Below, piece after piece: positions 46,637 through 52,957 of a DNA stretch of 52,957 nt. Each line of letters begins with the position of its first letter. Position 1 is the first letter of the stretch. Below the pieces are notes generated by a model, which searched no databases, was not told where the DNA came from, and saw nothing but the letters and a program-made list of their open reading frames with translations. Source of the DNA: an uncultured Solirubrobacteraceae bacterium (GTDB taxonomy: Bacteria > Actinomycetota > Thermoleophilia > Solirubrobacterales > Solirubrobacteraceae). The translations under genes were made by a program, and so were the position numbers. The stretch spans positions 1-52,957 of the forward strand of contig CADCVR010000078.1 of NCBI GenBank assembly GCA_902806205.1. The letters are read 5' to 3'.

Positions 46637-46642
46637 AGGCTA
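46637..46642 (-). promoter_or_regulatory. -10 box for rsgA
   Basis: TAGCCT on the minus strand lies 2 bases before ATG 46634 and 8 bases before TTG 46628. Only the second spacing fits the leaderless pattern of this window. Confidence 0.45.
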
Positions 46643-46737
46643 CTGGCCCGCGCGCCCTAGCCTGGATTCACCGGTTCTGCGGCGACTGCGCGCCGTGGCC
46701 GAGGGCGGCCGGTGCATCGCCTGATCGCGCTCGCGCC

Positions 46738-47526
46738 CTACCCGAGCGTCACCTCGACGCCGTCCTTGGAGTCGTCGAACGCGAGGTGGCCCTGGGCGCG
46801 CAGCGCGTCGGGCAGCGGCGACTCGTAGCTCCAGGCGGCGTCCACGACGCCACCCACCGTCCAGTACGTCGCCTCGCCCTTGTACGGGCAGACCGTGCGC
46901 TGCCCGCTGCCGGCGGCGACCGCTTCCGGCTGCACGTCGGCGGGCGGCACGTAGGCACGCACGGGCAGGCCCGTCTCGAAGACGAGCACGGGACGCGCGG
47001 AGCGCGCGACCTCCTCGCCGCCGACGCGCACGACGACGGGTCGCGTGCTCGGGTGCGCGTCGACGCGGTGGTAGGGATCGCGGAGGTGGCCGACGACGCG
47101 GTCCTCCTCGACGAACCACGCGTCGACCTTGTCCTCGTAGAGCGAGGCGAACCCCTTGAGGAACGCCGCCGCGTCCGTCGGCTCCGGGTAGCTCCAGAGG
47201 CCGTCCACGATCGTCTTTCCTTCGGCTTGGATCGTCGAGTAGGCCGCGTCGCCCTTGAAGGGGCAGTGCGTCGAGGTGTCCGTCGGCGTCAGCACGTCGG
47301 CGCGGTAGTCCTCGAGCGGCGCGTAGATCCGCGGCAGGATCGCGGTCTCGTGGAGCAGGTGCGCCCGCAGCGTGTCGAGGACGACGGTGCCGCCGACGAC
47401 CGCCCTCAGGCGCCGCGGATCGGGCTGGAAGACGATCCGGTGCGCGGGCGCTTCGGCGACGGAGAAGTTGAGCTTCGCGGTGGTTCTCGATCCCGCGAAG
47501 GGGCCGGTTCCGAGCGTGAGGGTCAT
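46738..47526 (-). CDS. tandem DUF427 domain protein
   Basis: The gene encodes 262 residues made of two DUF427 (nucleotidyltransferase-like 'NTP_transf_9' fold) units. Unit 1 (about 30-120) has VVGGTVVLDTLRAHLLHETA, LPRIYAPLEDYR and STHCPFKGDAAYSTI. Unit 2 (about 155-255) has VRVGGEEVARSARPVLVFET, LPVRAYVPPADV and RTVCPYKGEATYWTV. The repeated motif is CPxKGxAxYxT followed by WSYxxP. The function is unknown; the fold is a small beta barrel. ATG 47526 is supported by TACACC 7 bases upstream. It is upstream of rsgA on the same strand with a 103-base gap. Confidence 0.88.
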   Translation of the reverse strand: MTLTLGTGPFAGSRTTAKLNFSVAEAPAHRIVFQPDPRRLRAVVGGTVVLDTLRAHLLHETAILPRIYAPLEDYRADVLTPTDTSTHCPFKGDAAYSTIQAEGKTIVDGLWSYPEPTDAAAFLKGFASLYEDKVDAWFVEEDRVVGHLRDPYHRVDAHPSTRPVVVRVGGEEVARSARPVLVFETGLPVRAYVPPADVQPEAVAAGSGQRTVCPYKGEATYWTVGGVVDAAWSYESPLPDALRAQGHLAFDDSKDGVEVTLG

Positions 47527-47618
47527 GCACCGTGGTGTAGCAGACGGCGGCCGCCCGCTCGCGCGCTGCCCGCTGCCGGCGCGTGGGCCCCTCGACGATC
47601 GCCACCCACGGTCGAGGC

Positions 47619-49382
47619 TCAGCCCGTCGCGCGCGATCGCCTCGCGCCGGGTCGCACGACGTGCTCGCAGCCGACGAGCTTGTCGTGTCGGTCGACCTCG
47701 GCCGTGTCCCGGCCGGCGCCGCAGTCGACGAGATCGCGCACCCCGTCGTAGGCGTAGAGGTGGTCGTCGCCGGCGCCGCCGCGCAGGCGATCGCCGCTCA
47801 GCCCGGCGAACAGCGAGTCGTTGCCCGGGCCGCCGGAGAGCGCGTCGCCGCCACGCCCGCCCTCGAGGTAATCGTCGCCCGGGCCGCCGAACAGCCCGTC
47901 GTCGCCCGTCCGGCCGAAGAGCAGGTCCTCGCCGTCACCGCCGAACAGTCGGTCGTTGCCGCCCTCGCCCTCGACCGAAGCGTCGTCGCCGCCACCGGCG
48001 TAGACCACGTCGTCGCCGTCACCCGAGAGGAACGTGTCGGCGGCGTCGGAGCCGAACATCTGATCGTCGCTCCCGCCACCGTTGAAGATCGTCGCTCCGT
48101 CCTTGCTGCCGGCCGGCCGGAGGGTCGTCGGGTCCCCCAGGGCGCCCGCGGCGATCGGGTGGAGCACGTCGGGGCCCTCGGTGCCGCGGACGTTCGGGCG
48201 GGGGTCGTCGGTCGGATCGGCGAGGTAGGCGATCGAGTAGTCCAGGCAGGACTTCAGGGTCGTCTCGTCGATCGGCAGCGCGGGCTTCTCGGGGAACGGC
48301 GAGGGGGTCTGGAGGACGGCGTTCGCGTTCGGCGGGTACACGCCCAGGTCGAGCAGCGAGGCCTTGACCGGGCCGGCGATCAGCCACCGCGCGACGGGTG
48401 AGCAATAGGACTTCTCCGAGCGCAGGACGACGACGTGCTCGCAGCCGACGACCTGGTCGCGGTCGCGGTCCTGCAGGTCGACGAGGGCCATGTCGTTGCC
48501 GGGGCCGCAGTCGATGACGTTGTCGCCCGGCGCGGAGAAGACGCCTTCCTCGATGAGCTGCGTGGAGTTGGGCTGGAAGTCGACCGCCCAGAGGAGGTCG
48601 TCCCCGTCTCCGCCGCGCAGCGTGTCGGCGCCCGAGTTGCCGACGATGACGTCGTTGCCGTCGTCTCCGTCGATCGAGTCGCCGCCCTTGCCCCCGACCC
48701 CGAAGTCGTCGCCGGGCCCGAGCGTGACGACGTCGTTGCCGCCCCCACCGAACGCCACGTCGCTGCCGGGCTGACCCGGGGTGCCGTCGCCGAGCAGGCG
48801 GTCGTCCCCGCCGCCGCCGAACAGGATGTCGGCGCCCGGCCCGCCGAAGAGCCCGTCGGTCGCTGCCGCCATCCCGTCGTTGCCGTTCTCGCCGTAGATG
48901 CGGTCGTTGCCGGCACCGCCGAGCGCGACGGGGTCGTCGCCGAAGCCCATGCGGATGACGTCCGCGCCGTCCGCGCCGTCGGCGACGTCGTCGCCCTGCC
49001 CCGCGGAGATCTGGTCGTCACCGTCACCGCCGATCATCCGGTCGTTGCCGCGCTCGGCGGCGAAGTCGGTTGCGTTGCCGATCGAGTCGTTGCCCGGGCC
49101 GCCGTCAAGACGATCGTTGCCCGAGCCGCCCGAGAGGCGGTCGTGACCGCCGTCGCCCCAGAGACGGTCGTTGTGCGCCCCGCCCGTGAGCGTGTCCCCG
49201 CCGCCGAGTCCGCAGAGGGCGTCGGCCTTGAACGTGCCGAGGATCCGGTCACCGCGGCCCGTGCCCTCGAGGCCGCAGATCCGCGCCTGCGCGGGAGCCG
49301 GTGCGGCCGCGAGCAGCACCGCGCTGCACAGTGCGGCGGCGGCGAAGGTCGTAGTCGTCCGGTCGGCTCTCCGCCATGTCAT
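47619..49382 (-). CDS. secreted RTX-type calcium-binding repeat protein
   Basis: The gene encodes 587 residues. The signal peptide covers TTTTFAAAALCSAVLLAAAP to about residue 33. Then come two blocks of RTX nonapeptides (GGxGxDxLx): about 40-275 and about 430-560, e.g. LTGGAHNDRLWGDGGHDRLS and FGGPGDDYLEGGRGGDALSG. Between them is a 150-residue non-repeat segment containing Cys (CGPGND, VVGCEHVVVLRSEKSYCSPV) and a Pro-rich stretch. The Cys-Gly-Pro-Gly-Asn and VGCEHV motifs recur at the C-terminus. The repeats should form Ca-loaded beta rolls outside the cell. No catalytic domain is recognised, so it is perhaps structural or adhesive. ATG 49382 is 99 bases from the divergent FAH gene. Confidence 0.9.
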   Translation of the reverse strand: MTWRRADRTTTTFAAAALCSAVLLAAAPAPAQARICGLEGTGRGDRILGTFKADALCGLGGGDTLTGGAHNDRLWGDGGHDRLSGGSGNDRLDGGPGNDSIGNATDFAAERGNDRMIGGDGDDQISAGQGDDVADGADGADVIRMGFGDDPVALGGAGNDRIYGENGNDGMAAATDGLFGGPGADILFGGGGDDRLLGDGTPGQPGSDVAFGGGGNDVVTLGPGDDFGVGGKGGDSIDGDDGNDVIVGNSGADTLRGGDGDDLLWAVDFQPNSTQLIEEGVFSAPGDNVIDCGPGNDMALVDLQDRDRDQVVGCEHVVVLRSEKSYCSPVARWLIAGPVKASLLDLGVYPPNANAVLQTPSPFPEKPALPIDETTLKSCLDYSIAYLADPTDDPRPNVRGTEGPDVLHPIAAGALGDPTTLRPAGSKDGATIFNGGGSDDQMFGSDAADTFLSGDGDDVVYAGGGDDASVEGEGGNDRLFGGDGEDLLFGRTGDDGLFGGPGDDYLEGGRGGDALSGGPGNDSLFAGLSGDRLRGGAGDDHLYAYDGVRDLVDCGAGRDTAEVDRHDKLVGCEHVVRPGARRSRATG

Positions 49383-49468
49383 CCTTCCCCGGATCGTCAG
49401 ATCTCTGACCCGGCTTGAGCCATGGCCGTCCGGCGGCTATGAGCACCTCCGGCCCGGAGGCCGAGAGC

Positions 49469-49474
49469 TAGCCT
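49469..49474 (+). promoter_or_regulatory. -10 box for leaderless FAH transcript
   Basis: TAGCCT ends 7 bases before GTG 49482; CTCCCGG between carries no Shine-Dalgarno sequence. Confidence 0.5.
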
Positions 49475-49481
49475 CTCCCGG

Positions 49482-50267
49482 GTGAAGCTCACGACGTTCC
49501 TGGCCCCCGGCGCCTCAGAACCCCAGGCGGGGGAGGTCCGCGGCGATCAGGTCCGGGCGTTCGCCGACGGTTCCACCGTGCTCGACCGCCTGGCCTCGGG
49601 CGACCGCTCCCCGGCCACCGGCGCTTCGCATCCGATCGCCGAGGTTGCGCTGCAGGCACCCGTCCCGCGTCCGCGCGCGATCTTCGGCATCGGCCTGAAC
49701 TACCTCGCTCACGCCCAGGAGCAGGGCAAGGAGCCGCCGGAGCGGCCGATCGTCTTCACGAAGCTGCCCTCGAGCGCGGTGGGGCCGAGCGGCCCGATCG
49801 TCTGTCCCGCGGTCGTCAAGCGCCTCGACTACGAGGGTGAGCTCGGTGTGGTGATGGGCCCGGGCGGTCAGGTCGCGGGCTACGCGGTCTGCAACGACGT
49901 CTCCGCGCGCGACCTGCAAAGAAGCGAGCCGCAGTGGACCCGCGCGAAGGGGTTCGACACCGCCTGCCCCTACGGCCCGTGGATCACGACCGCCGACGAG
50001 GTTCCCTCTCCGGAGAACCTGCGGCTGCAGACCTGGGTCAACGGCGAGCCGCGCCAGGACGCGCGCACCTCGGATCTCATCTTCTCGATTCCCGCGCTCG
50101 TCGCGTTCATCTCCGAGGCGATCACCCTGGAGCCCGGTGATCTGATCCTCACGGGCACCCCGAGCGGCGTCGGGATGGCCATGGACCCGCGGCGCTTCCT
50201 GTCCGAGGGCGACGTCGTCCGCGTCGAGATCGAGACGCTGGGAGCCATCGAGCATGCTGTCGCCTGA
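49482..50267 (+). CDS. fumarylacetoacetate hydrolase family protein
   Basis: The gene encodes 261 residues. The FAH fold is clear: PRAIFGIGLNYLAHAQEQGK, then the metal-binding YEGELGVVMG (Glu-x-Glu), then YAVCNDVSARDLQRSE with the distal Asp, GFDTACPYGPWI and ILTGTPSGVGMAMDPRRFLS. Members hydrolyse or decarboxylate beta-diketo acids (fumarylpyruvate, 2-keto-3-deoxy sugar acids, acylpyruvates) using Mg or Mn. The exact substrate is not shown. GTG 49482 is supported by TAGCCT 7 bases upstream. The last 14 bases overlap the start of the M32 carboxypeptidase gene, so the two are translationally coupled. Confidence 0.93.
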   Translation: MKLTTFLAPGASEPQAGEVRGDQVRAFADGSTVLDRLASGDRSPATGASHPIAEVALQAPVPRPRAIFGIGLNYLAHAQEQGKEPPERPIVFTKLPSSAVGPSGPIVCPAVVKRLDYEGELGVVMGPGGQVAGYAVCNDVSARDLQRSEPQWTRAKGFDTACPYGPWITTADEVPSPENLRLQTWVNGEPRQDARTSDLIFSIPALVAFISEAITLEPGDLILTGTPSGVGMAMDPRRFLSEGDVVRVEIETLGAIEHAVA

Positions 50268-51723
50268 GCTGGAGCGCCGTCTCGGCGAGCTGACCGACCT
50301 GTCGGCCGCGGGCGGACTGCTCGGCTGGGATCAGCAGACGATGATGCCGCCCGGCGGCGGGGAGGCGCGCGGGAACGTCATGGCGACGCTCGCGACGCTC
50401 GCCCACGAGCGCCAGACCGCCCCCGAGCTCGGCGCGCTGCTCGACGCCGCGCAGCCCGACGGCGAGCGGGAGCAGGCGATCGTCCGCGTCGCCCGGCGCG
50501 ACCACGACAAGGCGCGACGGGTCCCGACCGAGCTCGCCGCGGCGATGGAGCTCGCCGCGGCGCGGGCGCAGGAGCCCTGGGCGCACGCACGCGCCACGAA
50601 CGACTTCGCCCTCTTCCGGCCGTACCTCGAACGCAACCTCGAGCTTCGGCGCCGCTACGTCGACTGCTTCGAAGGGGCCGAGCACCCCTACGACACGCTG
50701 CTGGACAACTTCGAGCCCGGGCTGACGACCGCCCGGGTCCGCGAGGTCTTCGGACGGCTTCGCCAGGGGCTGGTGCCGCTCGCGGCCGCGATCGCCGCCG
50801 CCGAGCCCGCGCCCGTGCTGCCCGGCCCCTTCCCGGTCGCCGCCCAGCAGGAGCTCGCGCTGGAGCTGGCGCGGGCCTTCGGCTTCGACGACGGCTCGTG
50901 GCGGATGGATCTCGCGGTCCACCCGTTCGCGCAGTCGCTCTCGCCGCAGGACATCCGCGTCACCGCCCGCTACCGGGAGGACGACCTCCAGGGCCTCTTC
51001 GCGGTCATGCACGAGGTCGGTCACGGACTCTATGAGCACCAGGTCGATCCGGTGCTCGGGCGCACGACGCTCGGCACGGGCGTCTCGCTCGGCATCCACG
51101 AGTCGCAGTCGCGGCTGTGGGAGAACCTCGTCGGGCGCTCGGAACCGTTCTGGCGCCACTGGGGGCCCAAGCTTCGCGCCGCGTTCCCCGCAGGGACCGA
51201 GGACCTCTCCGACGACGACCTGCTGCGCGCGATCAACGTCGTGAAGCCGGGACTCATCCGCGTCGACGCCGACGAGGTCACCTACTCACTCCACGTCATC
51301 CTGCGCTTCGAGCTCGAAGTGGCGATGATCGAGGGCACGCTGGCGATCGGCGACCTGCCCGACGCCTGGAACGCGGGCATGCAGGAGCTGCTCGGCGTCG
51401 CGGTCCCTGACGACACCCACGGCGTCCTGCAGGACATCCACTGGTCCTTCGGCGAGCTCGGGTACTTCCCCACGTACGCCATCGGCAACATCGTCGCGGC
51501 GCAGCTGTGGACGGCCATCCGGCGCGACATCCCCGGCCTGGAAGACCAGATCGCCGCCGGCGGGTATGGCGCGATCCGCGACTGGCTCCGCGAGCACGTG
51601 CACCGCCACGGACGCACGGTGCAACCGGCGCAGCTGCTCGAGCGCGCGACGGGCGAGAAGCTCGACCCGGCGCCGCTGTTGGAGCAGCTCAACGCGAAGT
51701 ACCGCGCGCTGTACAGGATCTGA
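50254..51723 (+). CDS. M32-family metallocarboxypeptidase (Taq type)
   Basis: The gene encodes 489 residues. The zinc motif MHEVGHGLYEHQVDP (HEVGH, about residues 253-257) with a downstream Glu in GIHESQSRLWENLVGRS is the M32 signature. The family motif DGxxxxxPHPFxxS has its counterpart in MDLAVHPFAQSLSPQDIRVT. The opening LGWDQQTMMPPGGGEARGNV is also characteristic. The enzyme removes C-terminal residues from peptides in the cytoplasm. ATG 50254 lies within the last codons of the FAH gene. The two products have no obvious shared pathway, so coupling may only reflect compact organisation. Confidence 0.96.
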   Translation: MLSPELERRLGELTDLSAAGGLLGWDQQTMMPPGGGEARGNVMATLATLAHERQTAPELGALLDAAQPDGEREQAIVRVARRDHDKARRVPTELAAAMELAAARAQEPWAHARATNDFALFRPYLERNLELRRRYVDCFEGAEHPYDTLLDNFEPGLTTARVREVFGRLRQGLVPLAAAIAAAEPAPVLPGPFPVAAQQELALELARAFGFDDGSWRMDLAVHPFAQSLSPQDIRVTARYREDDLQGLFAVMHEVGHGLYEHQVDPVLGRTTLGTGVSLGIHESQSRLWENLVGRSEPFWRHWGPKLRAAFPAGTEDLSDDDLLRAINVVKPGLIRVDADEVTYSLHVILRFELEVAMIEGTLAIGDLPDAWNAGMQELLGVAVPDDTHGVLQDIHWSFGELGYFPTYAIGNIVAAQLWTAIRRDIPGLEDQIAAGGYGAIRDWLREHVHRHGRTVQPAQLLERATGEKLDPAPLLEQLNAKYRALYRI

Positions 51724-51740
51724 GCACGGCTTCGCGCTCT

Positions 51741-51800
51741 GGGAGCCTGTTGAAGTATTCGCGCGCCCGGCGACCACACGGCGATATATCAACAGACTCC
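51741..51800. repeat. inverted repeat containing the dispersed element of 28.7 kb
   Basis: The left arm 51741-51762 (GGGAGCCTGTTGAAGTATTC and on) is an imperfect inverted copy of the right arm 51781-51800 (GCGATATATCAACAGACTCC). The right arm and following bases match the minus-strand element at 28682-28660 with three differences in about 24. Confidence 0.6.
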
Positions 51801-51814
51801 TGGGCTCCGGGCGG

Positions 51815-51820
51815 TAGCCT
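51815..51820 (+). promoter_or_regulatory. -10 box for membrane-protein gene
   Basis: TAGCCT lies 30 bases before ATG 51851. In contrast to most genes here, the leader contains a ribosome site (GGGAG), so this transcript is not leaderless. Confidence 0.45.
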
Positions 51821-51850
51821 CTGCCGCCAATCCGAGGGCGGGAGCCGAAG

Positions 51851-52876
51851 ATGTCCGAGCAGTCCGAGGGCAGCAGGCCGCAGATGCGCCCCCTCGGCGT
51901 GGGGGAGATCCTCGACGCGTCGATCAAGCTGGTGCGGCGCCACTTCCGCGCCCTGGCGCTGGTGACGCTGATCGTGACGGTCCCCATCGCGGTGATCAGC
52001 GGGCTGATCACCGTGGCGACCACGGACTTCTGCGAGGGCCCGGGCTGCGTGAGCGAATTCACGGGCGACACGATCTACGTCTATGAGAACGACGCTCCCT
52101 ACATCGGCGGACGCCTCGTCAACGTCCTCCTGGGGGTCCTCGAGTTCGTCATCGTGCAGATCGCCTGCTTCAGGATCCTCGCCGAGGGATATCTCGGACG
52201 CGCGGTCGGCGCGGGAGACTCCATGCGCTACGCCCTGTCGCGGGGCGGGGCGGCCCTCTGGCTGACCTTCCTGCTGTTCGCCGGGCTGATCCTCGCGTTC
52301 CTCGCGCTGATCCTGCCTGGGATCTGGCTGGCGGTGGCCTGGAGCGTCGCGTTCCCGGTGCTGCTCGTGGAGCGCACGGGTGGCGCCGCGGCGCTGAAGC
52401 GCTCCTTCCAGCTCGTTCGGGGCTTCTGGTGGTCCACCTTCGTGAGGCTCCTCGTCGCGGGGCTGCTGATCACGGTCGTGGCCGCCGCGGCCGGGGGCGC
52501 GCTCGTCGCCCTGCTGCTGATCGCCGTGGATCAGGCCTCCATCGCGGGACTGGCGCTCCAGAGCCTCGTCGGCATCCTGATCGGGCTCGTCACCACGCCG
52601 TTCCTCGCGGCGGTCGTCATCCTCGTCTACTTCGATCTCCGGGTGCGCACGGAGGGCTTCGACCTCGCGGTACTGGCCGAGCGGATGGGCGGGGACGACG
52701 CGACGCAGTCCGCCCGCGCTGCCTCCCCGCGGGAGGCGTCCGACGCGTTCGGGCGGCCTGTGGAGCCGGAGGGGGGCGAGGCGCTGGCCGGCGGATGGGC
52801 GCCACCGACCGCGCCGCCACCGGACGGCGAGGGCGGAGGGGCGCCGCCGAAGCCTGGCGGGCCGCCTGGCCCGTGA
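51851..52876 (+). CDS. polytopic membrane protein with Pro/Gly-rich tail
   Basis: The gene encodes 341 residues. A short cytoplasmic start (MRPLGVGEILDASIKLVRRH) is followed by six hydrophobic segments: LALVTLIVTVPIAVISGLIT, LLGVLEFVIVQIACFRI, ALWLTFLLFAGLILAFLALI, VAWSVAFPVLLV, LLVAGLLITVVAAAAGGALV and LIGLVTTPFLAAVVILVY. The GEILDxxxxLxRRHF motif and the RSFQLVRGFWWSTF loop are typical of the glycerophosphodiester phosphodiesterase membrane-domain-like (DUF7544/GPDPase_memb) group. The last 70 residues are acidic then Pro/Gly-rich and probably disordered. GGGAGCCGAAG precedes ATG 51851. The stop overlaps the next gene's GTG (GTGA), so the pair is coupled. Confidence 0.82.
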   Translation: MSEQSEGSRPQMRPLGVGEILDASIKLVRRHFRALALVTLIVTVPIAVISGLITVATTDFCEGPGCVSEFTGDTIYVYENDAPYIGGRLVNVLLGVLEFVIVQIACFRILAEGYLGRAVGAGDSMRYALSRGGAALWLTFLLFAGLILAFLALILPGIWLAVAWSVAFPVLLVERTGGAAALKRSFQLVRGFWWSTFVRLLVAGLLITVVAAAAGGALVALLLIAVDQASIAGLALQSLVGILIGLVTTPFLAAVVILVYFDLRVRTEGFDLAVLAERMGGDDATQSARAASPREASDAFGRPVEPEGGEALAGGWAPPTAPPPDGEGGGAPPKPGGPPGP

Positions 52877-52957
52877 GGCCCACGGGGGTCGCGGCGCTCA
52901 CCACGGCCGTCCTCGCCGTGCCCGCCACGGCGGTCGCGGCCGAGCGCTCCGGAGCGG
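52873..52957 (+). CDS. exported protein, N-terminus only (runs off window)
   Basis: GTG 52873 overlaps the preceding stop as GTGA and opens VRPTGVAALTTAVLAVPATA followed by VAAERSGA to the window end. This is a typical signal peptide with an Ala-x-Ala-type cleavage site. In actinobacteria the gene after such a membrane protein often encodes a DUF4129-type protein, but too little is present here to identify it. Confidence 0.6.
   Translation, partial: MRPTGVAALTTAVLAVPATAVAAERSGA

Noticed and set aside
47700-49250. Regular repeated DNA resembling a CRISPR or tandem repeat array
   Set aside because: The periodicity is 27 bases from RTX nonapeptide codons in a coding sequence, without constant repeats and unique spacers.

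Overview
The window is high-GC, densely packed bacterial chromosome. GTG starts are common, and many genes have a TA(G/C)NNT box only 6-11 nt before the start codon with no Shine-Dalgarno sequence, the pattern of leaderless transcription seen in Actinomycetota. Gene content (LAL-type SARP regulator, choice-of-anchor P and LVIVD secreted proteins, UMF1-type MFS, tandem DUF427, permuted RsgA) fits a soil actinobacterium. Assignment to Thermoleophilia/Solirubrobacterales is an inference from general resemblance and was not tested. The window opens inside one gene and closes inside another.

Layout. 0-7.3 kb is housekeeping and secreted functions: an unidentified partial gene, tmk, holB, uppP, a PHP phosphoesterase, a secreted clan GH-A-like glycosidase, and a frameshifted secreted protein joining a phytase-like esterase domain to a metallophosphatase domain. 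A tRNA-Thr(CGU) at 7.29 kb marks the left edge of an accessory region running to about 21.9 kb. This region is bordered by debris. On the left are an IS110 transposase start, a broken SDR, a broken sigma-28-type factor and a broken alpha/beta-hydrolase. On the right are half of an old yellow enzyme, an IS1595-type transposase start and a beheaded WYL-type regulator.

The core of that region (9.2-19.1 kb) is an oxidative cluster: an animal-type haem peroxidase, a 1140-residue SARP/AAA regulator, a cyclooxygenase (prostaglandin H synthase)-like protein four bases upstream of the regulator, an ECF sigma factor, a vanadium haloperoxidase and a DoxX-like membrane protein. The cyclooxygenase homologue keeps the residues equivalent to Arg120, Tyr355, Tyr385, His388 and Ser530 of PGHS but has Asp where the distal His207 should be. 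A 13-bp sequence with CTCT-N3-AGAG symmetry is shared upstream of both haem peroxidases. This is the most interesting system in the window. A fatty-acid desaturase follows at 24.3 kb, but no shared regulation with the cluster is visible.

22-34 kb holds secreted choice-of-anchor P and LVIVD proteins, the desaturase, a YceI / FMN-reductase / TetR operon with two tandem CGGAC-N4-GTCCG operators around its -10 box, an MFS transporter, murB, a DUF998 protein and a ChaB/Rho-N protein. 34-53 kb holds a DsbA-like oxidoreductase, a PAS-GAF-SpoIIE phosphatase, a BrkB-family protein, a GT4 glycosyltransferase, two methyltransferases, a ThDP enzyme, an NmrA-like reductase, a YczE-like protein, a metallophosphoesterase, YqgE, RsgA, tandem DUF427, an RTX-repeat protein, an FAH hydrolase overlapping an M32 carboxypeptidase, and a membrane protein overlapping the start of another exported protein. 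Several short palindromic or dispersed elements (37.2/42.2 kb, 28.7/51.8 kb, 18.2/18.4 kb, 44.9 kb) lie between genes.
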